Shown in pieces: positions 9,294-19,790 of a stretch of 64,000 bases of DNA. Below the pieces are notes generated by a model, which was not told where the DNA came from, did not search any database, and saw only the letters and a list, made by a program, of their open reading frames with translations. Source of the stretch: Mantis religiosa (Eukaryota > Arthropoda > Insecta > Mantodea > Mantidae); the NCBI GenBank assembly GCA_030765055.1, contig CM060950.1, forward strand, positions 17,156,966 through 17,220,965. Reading direction: 5' to 3'. Position 1 is the first letter of the stretch. Each line of letters begins with the position of its first letter. The translations under genes and the position numbers were made by a program.

Positions 9294-10184
9294 TTGGATC
9301 TAAAAATAATGAGGAATAAAAACAGACTAAACTTTGGCATTTACAGAAAACCAACACAGACAGACAACTACATAAAAGCTAATGGCTACAACCCAAGATC
9401 CCACAAACAGGCAATCTTCAATAGTTTAGCACACAGACTGGTAAACATCCCTCTCACAGCAGAAGAATACAAAACAGAATACAACAAAATAATTGAAATA
9501 GCACAAAAAAATAACTTTCCCAAATCATTAGTGGACAAAAAAGTGAGCTTAGCAAAAAAGAAGAAGCTACTAAAGGAAACCACAACTCTCTCATCTACAG
9601 AAACTAATATGATTTTCAAAAAATTCACTTACCATCCATGGGCCTATGATAAATTCAAAAAAGTCTTCAAAAAACAAAATATTCAACTAGCACCAGTCAA
9701 CCATTTCTCCTTAAAAAACCTAATTTGCTCAAACATCAAAGATGCTATTCCATCAAACAAAAAATCTGGTATATATCAAATTGAATGCAATGACTGTAGT
9801 CAAATTTATATTGGAAAAACAAAAAGAAATTTAGAAACAAGAGCAAAGGAACACTTTAGAAACATAAAATATAAACAATTAGAAAAATCAGCAGTTGCCA
9901 CACATTTTTGGGAAAAAAACCACAACATAAATCCAGAACCAAAACTACTGAAACATACATCAGGAAAACAAGAACTATCCACATGGGAACAAATCTTCAT
10001 TTCAAAAAATAGGAACAAAGTATTCAATTTCGACATCCCCCAGAAGGATTTGTTCAGCAAGTTCCTTGAGCCGCCACCAGAGGAGACCTGTGACAAGGTA
10101 TCGTCAGCTACACCAACGAGAATCAGTCGAGAGCCGGCCGATGATAGAGGCAAAGCCTCTGAAACTAGTTCCGGAAAAATTTAA
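9294..10184 (+). CDS. PLE F3 C-terminal RT and GIY-YIG endonuclease, right arm
   Basis: Mirror of the left-arm ORF, 296 codons, differing by a single residue. It has the same GIY...YIG...R...KEH order, with the same E/S/T-rich end running into the hammerhead-like motif. The two arms would pair over about 1.2 kb if transcribed through, giving double-stranded RNA. Confidence 0.8.
   Translation: MDLKIMRNKNRLNFGIYRKPTQTDNYIKANGYNPRSHKQAIFNSLAHRLVNIPLTAEEYKTEYNKIIEIAQKNNFPKSLVDKKVSLAKKKKLLKETTTLSSTETNMIFKKFTYHPWAYDKFKKVFKKQNIQLAPVNHFSLKNLICSNIKDAIPSNKKSGIYQIECNDCSQIYIGKTKRNLETRAKEHFRNIKYKQLEKSAVATHFWEKNHNINPEPKLLKHTSGKQELSTWEQIFISKNRNKVFNFDIPQKDLFSKFLEPPPEETCDKVSSATPTRISREPADDRGKASETSSGKI
10133..10175 (+). 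ncRNA. Hammerhead-like ribozyme motif, F3 right arm
   Basis: Same sequence as at 7858-7900 in reverse orientation: CCGG stem I, CCGATGA core at 10138-10144, 6-bp stem II, GAAAC, TA loop, GTT. Predicted cleavage falls after GTT, just before CCGG. Confidence 0.65.
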
Positions 10185-10246
10185 AAGTAAGTGTTGTCTA
10201 GTGTCTTTAATCGACTCTCTTTAAAGTTAATTTTAAATATAAGAAA

Positions 10247-10720
10247 GCCAATGGAATGCCACAACACACAGAAAACCAAGGGGAAGAGCTGAGGATAGCA
10301 GAGACCAACAACAAGAGTGGAACAAACCAAAAAGCCTGACAAAAGAAATGCAAGAAGGAAAGGATGAAGAACCATGCCACTGAAATGGGCAGGAAGACAA
10401 TGCTGAGGGCACAATGGACCTTTGTGACAAATGGAAGAAATTACAAAACCAATAGTACACAAAGGGCCAAACAAATGATTGGAACAAAAGCCAGTAAGGA
10501 TAGGACATTCAAGCAGCACAGATATGCTTGGCTATTCCTAGGCAGACTCAAAGAAGACACAGCAGCTGATAAAGGAGAATACTACATGCACAAAAATGGA
10601 ATAGAAGGAAATACCATCTATGAAGAAATAGAGAGCAGGGGAAGGACTGGACTGGAACTAAGCTGTGGAGGAGATTTGTCACAGAGATCTAAACTTGGTC
10701 TATTGTACCTATACCCCTAA
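10247..10720 (+). pseudogene. Probable LINE ORF1-like fragment
   Basis: A 118-codon frame with the block RYAWLFLGRLKEDTAADKGE followed by HKNGIEG resembles the RRM-like part of some arthropod non-LTR ORF1 proteins (FLGRL...T...V..Y...NGI). A stop lies upstream near 10340. No partner RT is adjacent, so the assignment is tentative. Confidence 0.4.
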
Positions 10721-10995
10721 GTAGGGCACCCCTAGGAGGAAGGATGAGGCAAGAGGAGATAGAGGGCAACTGTCCCAAGGAGCCACGACAGTACAGAGGG
10801 CTGGTCCTTACACTTTACCAGTTGAAAACTCCCTGACAGGCCATTGCAACCAGCATCCCACCCTAATGTGGTCCGTAAACGGCTCCACCAGACTGGGTTT
10901 GGAGCCTGGAGACCATCCTACTATAAGAGAAAGCTTTACCAAGAATATATCATCTTGCCATGCAACATCAAAACACCCGCCGACACTTCTATAGT
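10721..10995. other. Untranslated repeat-like stretch
   Basis: GC-richer than its surroundings, with no ORF. It may be the 3' part of the LINE ORF1-like fragment before it. Confidence 0.3.
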
Positions 10996-11515
10996 CGCAC
11001 TGCTCAAACGGTTAACATGACTTTATCTTTGTTAATAGAAACCTCTCAGATAGAATACTGATTATTCTTGTAAGAGTGAGAGGTGTACTGCTGCAGTTCT
11101 TGGATCTGTGCTAAGCACCAATGAACGCATCACTGCAGCCAATGGAAGCTTGCCTTTGTAGCATAGATGGTAGTGTGTCTGCCTCACGTTCAAGAGGTCC
11201 CGAGTTCATATCTCGTTCAGGGCGAGTTACCTGGGTACATTTTTTCCATGGTTTTCCCTTATCCTGATAGATGAATGTCTGGTAACTCTAAGCTCCATGG
11301 ACCCCAGACTCATTTGAGTATCATTTCACCCATTTCATTCATCATCCAATATAATTTAACGTTGGAGGACATAAAATTGGGGGGAGGGGGGGAAGTCAGC
11401 CAATGGAATTTGCAGGAATCACAAATGACAGATGTTCACTCCATGTGGAGTAATCAGTGCATTATCTGAGAGATATCTATTACCAAAGATAAATCCATGG
11501 TAACCGTTCGAACAG
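10996..11515. repeat. Inverted-repeat (MITE-like) element holding a SINE
   Basis: About 11005-11065 and about 11455-11515 are inverted copies (CTCTCAGATA / TATCTGAGAG cores with TTATCTTTG...AATAGA between). A related single arm occurs at about 53945-54000. The S1 SINE at 11148-11396 interrupts it. No transposase is present. Confidence 0.5.
11148..11396 (+). mobile_element. tRNA-derived SINE, family S1
   Basis: CAGCCAATGGAA at 11136-11147 and 11397-11408 is a 12-bp duplication. It shares the S1 body (GTCTGCCTCACGTTCAAGAG and the ACGTTGGAGGACATAAAA end) and carries a G-rich 3' tail. Confidence 0.85.
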
Positions 11516-11529
11516 CGCGACTATACCTG

Positions 11530-11745
11530 AAAGGGACCACAAATGAGAGATGATATGAAATGATAATGGAAATCAAATGGAGGGACAGGAAATGTGGAGG
11601 ATGTAATTAATCTACCCATCATTTGCCTGGCGACCTGGGAAACTCCCGAAAACATCCATGGATCAGGTAGGTCAGCCATGGGAATCAAACCGAATGCAGG
11701 CCACAGACAAAACCACCTGAGCCATCCTACTTGGTGGAGGGGAAG
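11530..11745 (-). mobile_element. tRNA-derived SINE, family S3
   Basis: On the minus strand an A-box-like TGGCTCAGGTGG and a B-box-like GGTTTGATTCC are spaced as in a tRNA (about 11680-11730). The sequence then runs leftward into a body with ATCATTTC repeats. No clear duplication was found. Confidence 0.55.
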
Positions 11746-12518
11746 GAACAAAGCCTTCAAAGTGGGAGTCCTAGAATACCTACGGGAAGTAACTGATGAC
11801 AATTTCTGGTCAGGAGGATCCACTGTGCATGAATAACTATGATGTTAAAATTCATGGTGGACTAAGTATTAAAGTAACAGCTCAAAGTAATATATATAAC
11901 AAGTTGTAGGTTTACATTTACAGTATTAAGGAATTAACAAATATAAACTAAGTTATCTCCGTAAACACAGAGCAAACCTAAAAACTAACCAATCCAGTTA
12001 AGACTAGGTGAGTATTTACCCACATATGCTTTTCCAGTAAGTGAACACGGTATCCAGCCTTAACCTGTTTGAACCAAAGAAATATGATTTCAAAGAATTA
12101 CACCAATTTCCTCAGTGATTCAATGATATTCTTGAGTTTGAAAGATTGTGCTCATTACAAATTGGTACAATTTTAAAATTGGGCCAAAGAGATTTATAAA
12201 ATTAATTTTACCTTGTATAAAACATCATACTTAATTGAAATAATAAGAAACTGTATTTAAAAGACTTGGGGAATATTTTAGTCCTGAAAGGCATATGCAT
12301 ATTGTAATAGAGCATAAAAAGTAAATTAATACATTTACAATAAAAGCAAAAACATTGTTAAAGAATATTAATGCATGAATAGCAAACAGTGGTTGGAATT
12401 TCAAGCTGCAGAATTATAAACCCTTAATATGATTAGTACATTTAGTGATTTGTTTATGAACTTTCATTTTAGTTGATTGCTTTTAATCTACAGTCAAATC
12501 GGTATATTCTTTGCACAG
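11746..12518. other. Intron sequence, nothing recognised
   Basis: AT-rich with no long ORF. It ends in the acceptor TTCTTTGCACAG. Confidence 0.4.
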
Positions 12519-12652
12519 GGGCTCTCTGCTGCTTGTGACAGTACTACTTCTTGTAGCTGATCCTGCGAGTGTCGTTAAGAGGAATCCAAATTTTCAGTAT
12601 GGTGAAATGCAAGCAGCAGTTGCAGCATTCATACTCATTCTTTGTTTCATAG
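12519..12652 (+). CDS. GPR155: GPR155-like protein, transmembrane exon
   Basis: 134 nt with acceptor TTTGCACAG and donor CATAG|GTAATG. One nt completes the codon left by the 2612-2820 exon, and one nt is left at the end. It reads GSLLLVTVLLLVADPASVV then a loop with NPNFQYGEMQ and a second helix AAVAAFILILCFI. Joined to the exon at 18152 the helix continues as FILILCFIVTVGCLVL, which supports direct splicing between them. Multi-spanning membrane part of the protein. Confidence 0.8.
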
Positions 12653-13407
12653 GTAATGTATAAATATGCTCTGCATGCTAAGCCTTTTCTGATTATCTAT
12701 ACTTGAAGGCTTTATATAAAAAAGATAATTATATTGTAAAGAAACATAGTAGAATCACATTTGTATGTTTTTGCAGGGACCCAAGAATTTTGATGTCATA
12801 GATGGAAAAGTTGTGTTTACAAGGATAAAATATGCAATTTAAGAACTTTATAATTATGTAATTCCCAGGCTACTCTATGCTGCATTTGTGGTGGATGAAG
12901 CATGGTTTTCTCTGGTTTTCCACACCATTCATTCTACCAACTGTTGAATAATCATGTTTTCTTTCTTCCATTATAATCCAATTTCATGTTATCTACTTCT
13001 TCACCCTCATACCAGGTATCGGGCTGATCCCCAGTTCTGGATGTTTCTTTGGATCCAGAGTTCCTCTGCTCTTCGACTGCCAGGCACCCATATGTGAGTC
13101 CTGGAGGATTTTAGGAGGTTAAAAAGTAAATGGAAAATAAAAAATTCCATAATAAGAATTAATATATATCTTACTTCACAGTCAAATACAAAGTTTTCAC
13201 TGTTTAAAAATATCTACATGTCTAAGATTGATTGCTATGTTGGTTTCACTGTCAATAGTTTATTGTCCATCTTGTTTGATAAATGTAGTATATTGTCATC
13301 AGCTTCTAAACTACACACATACTGCTACTACAGAATGTCCGAAAAAGAAAAGTATCTTTTTCAAACTTTTTTTCTGTAGGTCTCTTGCATGATATTAGAA
13401 TCTTCTA
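12653..13407. other. Intron with one possible cassette exon
   Basis: AT-rich intron. Only 13016-13093 has exon-like borders (listed separately). It ends at the TA duplicated by mariner insertion. Confidence 0.4.
13016..13093 (+). other. Possible 78-nt cassette exon
   Basis: Acceptor CTCATACCAG and donor ATAT|GTGAGT enclose 78 nt, a multiple of three. In the phase forced by the exon at 12519 it stays open (GIGLIPSSGCFFGSRVPLLF...). Inclusion would put 26 residues into the middle of a transmembrane helix that reads continuously without it, so it is doubtful as a constitutive exon. It could be optional or chance. Confidence 0.25.
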
Positions 13408-13409
13408 TA

Positions 13410-15057
13410 TACATGGGTCATTCAAGAATTAGTGCCAACACTGCCTGCATTTGGTGCTATCAGCGGTAAATCATGTAAGCTGATAACAGTGTAACATAAG
13501 AGCATCTGTTGTTTATTAGCTGTGAGCTTGATGACAATAATTTTATTTAATAAGACATTTTTAGTAAGTTTAATTGTAGGTTGTTATCTTCAGTGCTCTA
13601 AATATGTTTAGTAAATACGAACAAAGATGCTTCATTAAAATTCAGGTTGCAAGAGGTATCAATGCTCAACAATGCCATACAGAATTACTGGAAGCTTGTG
13701 GTAGACAGACTTTACCATATTGTACCGTGGCTAGGTGAGCGAATGCATTTCGTACAGGTAGGGAAGATGTTCATCAAAAACGTGCAGCTGGCAGACTGCA
13801 ATCAGCAAATGATGATGTGCATGTGAATGCTGTTATAGTACTGCTGGAAGAACATCGTTGTTAAACTTTTAATGAACTAGCAGGGGAAGTTGGAGTTGCT
13901 CCTGGTAGGATTCTCCACATACTTAAAAAGAAGTTAAAGATGAGGAAAATCTGTGATCGATGGGTTCCACCTGATCTTACAGAGGAAACAATGTGGCAGA
14001 GGATTGAAACAGTGAGATTACACTTAGCACCCTATGAATGTGAAGGCAAGTGTTTTCTTCAACGTATCATAACATTAGATGAAACCTGGATTTGATGCTA
14101 CCAACCAAAATTAACGAGACAATCAAATGAGTGGTGGCACATTGATTCCCCATGGCCAAAAAAGTATAAACAAGAACTGAATCCACTTAAAGTCATGTTC
14201 ATTGTTGCTTATGATTTGTTGTTGTTGTTTTCAAATGCTAGGCTTTGACAATGAAGCCATTAGCTCTCTTGCTCTCCAATATTTCTGTGTAGTGGGTCCG
14301 GCAGGTAGGGCTTCACAGGTTAAAAGATGTTCTTCAGTCATTTCCTCTTCTTTGTTGCACAGAGGACAATTTGGACTTGTATAAATTCCTATTCTGTGTA
14401 AGTGTTTGGCCAAATAATCATGTTCCGTAAGTAATCTAAAATTTGCTACTGCAGCTTTACGTGGGATTTCTGGAATAATTCCTGGATTTTTAATTAAAGT
14501 GTTCCATTTTTTATCTTTGGCTTTGTTAGATATAGATTATGATTTTGACGGTGTTCTTATTACTCATTCAGTTCCTCAAGGAAATCGTATAAATGGTACA
14601 TATTACAATCACTTTATAGAACACCATTTGTGACCAGCTGTGCATCGTAAATGTTCAAATCTCCTGAATTCTCATCCCATTGTGTTACATGATGGTGCTC
14701 GTTCTCACACGTCTGCCCGTTGTTAATTTACTTTGCACATGGAATTGGGAGATTCTGGAGCATCCTTCATACTCCCCAGATATGAGTCCATGTGCTTTCG
14801 ACCTTTTTGCGAAAATGAAATTACCACTTAGAGGAGTTCGCTTTAGAACCAGACAGACAATTATAGCAGCAAGAGAGCCAGAGCAGTCTGTTCGAATATT
14901 AGGACAGGACGCTGTGGGCAGCATCCGTCGGCTCACTGATGTGTGGAGGCGAGTTCATGTTGGAGATTACTTCTAAGCACTGCAATAATGTGACTGCTCC
15001 AAAAATGTTTTATTTGTTAATTCAAATGTTGCCGCTAATTATTGAATGACTTAAATA
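13410..15057 (+). mobile_element. mariner-like DNA transposon, decayed
   Basis: TA at 13408-13409 and 15058-15059; imperfect terminal inverted repeats of about 28 bp share GTCATTCA...AATTAG. The transposase relic reads through several stops: N-terminal helix-turn-helix MFSKYEQRCFIKIQVARGIN, LDETWI (first catalytic Asp), HDGARSHTS (second Asp) and SYSPDMSPCAFDLFAKMK (third position). A LINE piece with its own duplication splits it at 14218-14536. Inactive. Confidence 0.8.
14218..14536 (-). mobile_element. LINE 3' fragment inside mariner
   Basis: TTATGATTT at 14209-14217 and 14537-14545 is a 9-bp duplication. The piece runs on the minus strand and ends in a (CAA)n-like tail, here (GTT)n at the left. 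It encodes HLHRIGIYTSPNCPLCNKEE, the Cys-rich end of an RNase H-bearing LINE like the one at 3785-6839. It is 5'-truncated to about 320 bp. Confidence 0.75.
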
Positions 15058-15059
15058 TA

Positions 15060-15598
15060 TGTATTAAGAGTTTAGTATTATATCAAGGTTTTTCTTTTCT
15101 ACCTAACAAAGATCTTACAGCATTGCATAAGTTACACTGGATGTGATGATAAAATATCGTTGAAATGATATCCAAGGTCCATAGACATTGACACCATGCA
15201 ACTCTTTTTGTGGGGTTTTGTCAAAGACAGAGTCTTTGCCTTGCTGCTATTAGAAGCGACATGTTGATGTATGTACAGAAATGGAGTATCATCTATAGGT
15301 ATCTGCCACGTCATGAATGGTGCCTGTATTGAATATTTCTAAGGTGAAAAAAGTGTGATATATTAACCAATATTTGTTATATAAAAGATTACAGTATGAC
15401 GCCTCACTGAAAAATGTTTGAAAAAAGTACTATTTTTTTCTGACACTTGTACTTCTGTTGATTCAGTGCTTTCAACACTGTAAGAATTAACTTAGGATCT
15501 GGCTCATTATCACTTTCATGCTTCTTTTTTCATTTGTTCATCAGATGTTTCTTCTATTGTCACAATTTCACTTATTGGAATTTCACTGTCAAAGTGGA
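15060..15598. other. Intron sequence, nothing recognised
   Basis: No ORF or repeat boundary was recognised between the two mariner elements. Confidence 0.4.
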
Positions 15599-15600
15599 TA

Positions 15601-16486
15601 TACAAGGGTCGTTCAAGTCAATCCGGGACATTTCTTTTTTTCAGGTTTAAATAGATACCTTGGCTGGAGGTTTTGTATGCAGTAGACAGTGGCACCTGTG
15701 TGCTTTTACTGGTAGACGGTGCTCATTTCCTGTGCTTCTGGATAGACCATTATTCAAGATGGTGGACAACAGTGTTGAATGTCCACATGGAACAACATGT
15801 TGGATGAAGTTTTTAGTGAATGAGGGCATAAAAACTGTTGAAATCTACAGAAGACTTCAGACTCAGTACAGTGATGAGACACTCAGTCGCAGTAAGACTT
15901 TTGAATGGTGTAAGCTCTTCAAAGACGGTCGTATCTTGACCACTGACGATCCTCGTCGTGGTGGATCACAGCCTACGTAGTCATTCCTGAGAACATTTAG
16001 CCATGGAGCAGCTGATCCTGAACAGTCGTCGCATAATCTGTCATGAAATTGCAATGGTATGTAATCAGTTGTTAGGAAAAGTGAACACAATAATTCATGA
16101 TCATTTGTTGTTCCGAAAAGTGAGTGCTTGCTGAGTCCCAAAGCAGCTAGCTGTCTGCTTTTGACAGACACAGAAAGGTTGAAGTCTGTAGAGAACTGAA
16201 GGACCGCTATGAAAGAGAAGGCCAGGATTTTCTGAATCACATCATCATATGTGACGAAACATGGGTTCACCATTTCACTTCATCACAACATGCTGTTCCT
16301 GTGGATGTTCACACAGTTGTCTGCCATCTTGAATAACGGTCTATCCAGAAGCATGGGAAATAAGCGCCGTCTACCAGTAAGAGAACACAGGTGCCACTGT
16401 CCACTGCATACAAAACCTCCAGCATAGGCGTCCATTTAAACCTTAAAAAAAGGAAATGTCCTGGATTGACGTGAACAAACCTCGTA
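15601..16486 (+). mobile_element. mariner-type element with long terminal inverted repeats, internally deleted
   Basis: TA at 15599-15600 and 16487-16488. Ends TACAAGGGTCGTTCA and, inverted, TACGAGGTTTGTTCA; the inverted repeats run about 185 bp (to about 15785 and from about 16302). The transposase start (MVDNSV...WMKFLVNEGIKTVEIYRRLQ, helix-turn-helix) is at about 15760-15980. After stops, a LNHIIICDETWVHH segment with the first catalytic Asp appears at about 16230-16275. The catalytic core is mostly deleted. Confidence 0.8.
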
Positions 16487-16488
16487 TA

Positions 16489-16732
16489 TTTCAAAAGAGA
16501 TGTCTGTTATTTTATATCATTTTTCACTCTTAGAAAGCTCATCTTTTAGTATGACATCACCAAATCCCAACAAAAGCCAGCTATTTTAAAGTAGTTTCAA
16601 ATTGTGTCTTGCATCACAGAATACTGGGCAGCCTTAAATGTGTGATATCTAAGAGCTCGATTTTTATTATCATTAATTCCAGTATAGTCAACCTTATCTG
16701 TACTAGCTTCTTATGATATTGTGACAAAATGA
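16489..16732. other. Intron sequence, nothing recognised
   Basis: No gene or repeat boundary was recognised. Confidence 0.35.
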
Positions 16733-17215
16733 CAACACCAGGTTGTGCAAAACTTCGCTTTATTTATCACTAAGAGTGTTAGCACAATGTTAATGTACAC
16801 TTACTCTCATCTTTTATGCACAGGGCAACATAATTGTTTCTGTAGAGCTAATGTTTTTGTGCCTTTGTTGCACTTAGCAGCTTGCACTGCTCATAGCTTC
16901 TTGACACTCTCGCTGAACTTTGCCATTAACTGCTGGCTGACTCACTTAGAGTTGACTCAGGCTGGCCGTAGCAAACACTTATATAGTCCCCAGTCGCATC
17001 AAGGTGGTTTTGGAAACTCAGGAATAGCCTCAGTGGTACATCTCAAAGTCAGTTCAAATAGAACTGTTCAGTAGAACAAAGCCAATGAGTTCTCTGGTTC
17101 GTAACATCATGCAGCAGCTGGTGTCAGTGACAAGGCTGTGCATACTACTTAACTTTTCCCTACTGCCAGCCCCATCCTGCTCTCGGCATGACACAGCTCA
17201 CTCCTTAGGGCTGAT
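16733..17215 (-). repeat. Possible LTR remnant
   Basis: Minus-strand reading gives a TATATAAG box (about 16978) and AAATAAAG (about 16762) in the order promoter then polyadenylation signal, as in an LTR. A short open frame just outside (17215-17541, minus) ends next to it. Neither TG...CA ends nor a partner LTR could be fixed, so this is weak. Confidence 0.3.
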
Positions 17216-17887
17216 CATCCCATCCAACCTGGTATCGTCTGTGTCTTCACTAGGGGAAACTTCTTGACGTGGTAGACTTCATCACAGATCCTCTTTTCCA
17301 CATGGTGTGATCCTTGCTTTGCATTTTGGAGCTTGCGGTAGTGTCTGTTATACAGCGTACAGTTTAGAAGGCATATGAACTGAACCAATGTGTGTACACA
17401 GTGGCTGCCCTGTTGCCATCTGATGTGCCAGGATGCGGAATAAAGGGGAGATACGAGGAAGTTGTCATCTGACAAATTGTCAGAACTTAAACTTATGCAG
17501 CAAAGGATAATTATGATAACATTATAAACTTTAACATTCAATATTAACTTGCTTATTTACTGAAAATAACGTACCTGGATTTCTGAAAACGACTTATTGT
17601 AGAGGAGTTGCAAGCTTAAATAAAATAAAGTTTCACAAATTTTTGTGCTAGAAGTTTTGTCATGTTTCACAATAAGCAACACATTATGCACACTCACATT
17701 GCACGCTCTAGTCATGAGTTCTTGACTTTGTGAAAAATTGATCCGGTCATGCACTTTCTCTACATGCCTATGATAGGACAGTTGCTCTATGTGAGCCCTC
17801 CCTAGCTCTGCCTCATATGCCTTATAATCTGGGTAGGGTGAGGCATGCCATTCCAAATAAAACCTCTGTTGTAGGCTCACTGGTCAT
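17216..17887 (-). other. Unassigned stretch with two short minus-strand frames
   Basis: Frames of 108 and 107 codons (17215-17541, 17557-17880) have no family I recognise. They might be the decayed interior of an LTR element whose LTR is the preceding feature. Confidence 0.25.
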
Positions 17888-17942
17888 GCTTCCTCCCTCC
17901 CTCCCTCCCTCCCTCCCTCCCTCCCTCCCTCCTACCCTCCTA
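17888..17942. repeat. (CCCT)n microsatellite
   Basis: About 12 uninterrupted copies of a CCCT unit with slight decay at the right end. Confidence 0.9.
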
Positions 17943-18151
17943 CCTCCTCCCGTACAAATTGTATAGCTTACAAATGATGTGCGGTTTATTCATTACAGCA
18001 TTAACACAGCAGGCATTTTGGCTGCTCAGCAAAGAACAGTAAGATCAAAGGATCGTTTCCAAACTTAGTTTCTATAAATATTGTTTGAAAACACATGTAA
18101 ACATTCTTATATCTGATGTGTATTACAACAGGTTGTTGTGTTTTCTTTCAG

Positions 18152-18313
18152 TAACGGTAGGTTGTTTGGTGCTGCAAAAAAGATATCAGCGTAGGTATGC
18201 TCGATATCTGCTCCTGGTGCAAGATGTTAGTGGCAGCAGTGCTGCATCTGCTGTTGAAAGTCCCTTGGCTGGACAGACTAGCATTCAGAACACCTGTCTA
18301 GAACCTTCCTGTG
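18152..18313 (+). CDS. GPR155: GPR155-like protein, exon with membrane-to-cytosol boundary
   Basis: 162 nt with acceptor GTTTTCTTTCAG and donor CTGTG|GTAATG. It takes 2 nt to finish the previous codon and leaves 1. The product completes a helix (TVGCLVLQ), then a basic patch KRYQRRYARY and a polar Ser/Ala-rich cytosolic stretch VSGSSAASAVESPLAG. The phase fits the exons on both sides, which is the main support. Confidence 0.75.
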
Positions 18314-18375
18314 GTAATGTTAACATTTCTTAAATATTTCATTTTAGAACAAAATCTAAACATAGTTTCAACATT

Positions 18376-18968
18376 AATTGATGGAAATTATTTCTTCACA
18401 CTAGCTTTACATAGGCTAAGATTTTGGATAGATAGATCCGTGGTTCAAATCCCGGCCATGGCATTGAATTTTTTAGGTTATTCTATCTATAATAAAACTA
18501 TAAATAGAAGTATTTATAAACAGTGGAGCTTCATCAATCAAAAAACTTTTTAAACCACTTCTCAAACTGTAAAAACACTTAAGCTCCAGTTACTTTTGAA
18601 ATTAGGACATGTTTCAAGGACTCCGCATCCCCATCGTCAGCTAATGTTCTACTGGTTCTTCAGGTGACCGCCTCCCTCTCCTGGCGCTGTTCAATGAGTT
18701 GAATGACGTCATCTACTATTGGAATTTCAAAGTTCATGGCTCTCTTTTTGTGCTACACATTTTGAAGAACAAAAAGAGAGCCATGAACTTTGAAATTCCA
18801 ATAGTAGATGACTTCATTCAACTCATTGAACAGCGCCAGGAGAGGTTGGCAGTCACCTGAAGAACCAGATGGGGATGCGGAGTCCTTGAAACATGTCCTA
18901 ATTTCAAAAGTAAGTGGAGCTTAAGTGTTTTTACAGTTCGAGAAGTGGTTTAAAAAAGTTTTTTGACT
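18376..18968. mobile_element. Composite insertion: tRNA-like piece plus PLE family F4 hairpin
   Basis: ATAGTTTCAACATT at 18362-18375 and 18969-18982 gives one 14-bp duplication around the whole block. The left part (about 18376-18475) is an inverted tail of the tRNA-like unit joined to its B-box region (GGTTCAAATCCCGGCCATGG). The right part (about 18541-18965) is an F4 3'-end palindrome encoding the PLE C-terminus (NKKRAMNFEIP) in both arms. The left arm keeps a hammerhead core CTGACGA (18634-18640, minus). The right arm lacks about 17 nt including that core. Confidence 0.75.
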
Positions 18969-18982
18969 ATAGTTTCAACATT

Positions 18983-19595
18983 TGAAATTTGATGTTACTT
19001 AAACTTTAATCAGAAATACTTAGTAGTATCCATCTGAGAATAATGGTTCTTAATACACTCTTCAGTGGTAATAATTGTATATGGTGCAGCAGTTTCAAAC
19101 AAAGCCCCTACTACAATGTGTAAAAAATGAGTTATGTGTTCCCAAATTGATGCACCTTATGGCACCATTTGCAGGATCAAAACATGTGGAAATTTAAAAT
19201 AGACATTTGAAAAATAATTAATTACATATTGCATATACACACTATTGGTCCTTTGGGAGATATGGACATATATAATGAGATAATAACTTGTTACAGTGGA
19301 ACCTCTATCTTATACTTCTGCTGAGGACATGTAAAATTGATGAACATTTTAAAATCAAGGAAAAGTATTGATTGCATACAGAAAATTCTGAGGTGAATAT
19401 GACAATGATGAATATCACTTTCAGTATCCAGTTTTTTCCAATCATAAATTAATACATGTCCTGAAATTTCAGTTAATGTATTTATGAAAAAGCCTATTTT
19501 CATTGATTTAAAAAGGCTATTTCTATAACCTAAAAGCTATGTTTTATGAATATATGTAGCTTTATGTACAGTAAACATTCCTAGCACATACAGAA
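18983..19595. other. Intron sequence, nothing recognised
   Basis: AT-rich, no ORF, no repeat boundary seen. Confidence 0.4.
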
Positions 19596-19682
19596 CACAC
19601 ACACACGCACACACGCACACCCACGTGCACGCACATGCACACACATGCAGACACGCACGCAGAGATGCACACACACACGCAC

Positions 19683-19722
<40 letters not shown>

Positions 19723-19790
19723 AGACACAGACACACACACAGACACACACACACAGACAGACTCACAGACACACACACACAGATACAGTA
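19596..19790. repeat. (CA)n-type compound microsatellite
   Basis: CACACA runs with G or C substitutions (CACACG, CAGACA). The long frames read in it are artefacts of the repeat. Confidence 0.9.

Larger units (their letters stand above)
7760..10234. mobile_element. PLE family F3 as a 2.4-kb near-perfect palindrome
   Basis: AAATATAAGAAA at 7748-7759 and 10235-10246 is a 12-bp target duplication. Between 7799 and 10234 positions pair symmetrically about 9016.5 with no length change, and about 14 nt at the centre (9010-9023) do not pair. Each arm carries the C-terminal RT part, GIY-YIG endonuclease and hammerhead-like 3' end, pointing outward. Next to the centre each arm also has a direct duplication of about 185 bp. 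The left arm has about 39 extra bp of 3' end. Confidence 0.9.

Noticed and set aside
13016..13093. Alternative reading RADPQFWMFLWIQSSSALRL as a host exon
   Set aside because: That frame does not fit the phase forced by the neighbouring exons and stops just after the donor site.
14680..14976. Independent small gene at the mariner right end
   Set aside because: It contains the SPDMSPCAFDLF block of the mariner transposase and belongs to that relic.
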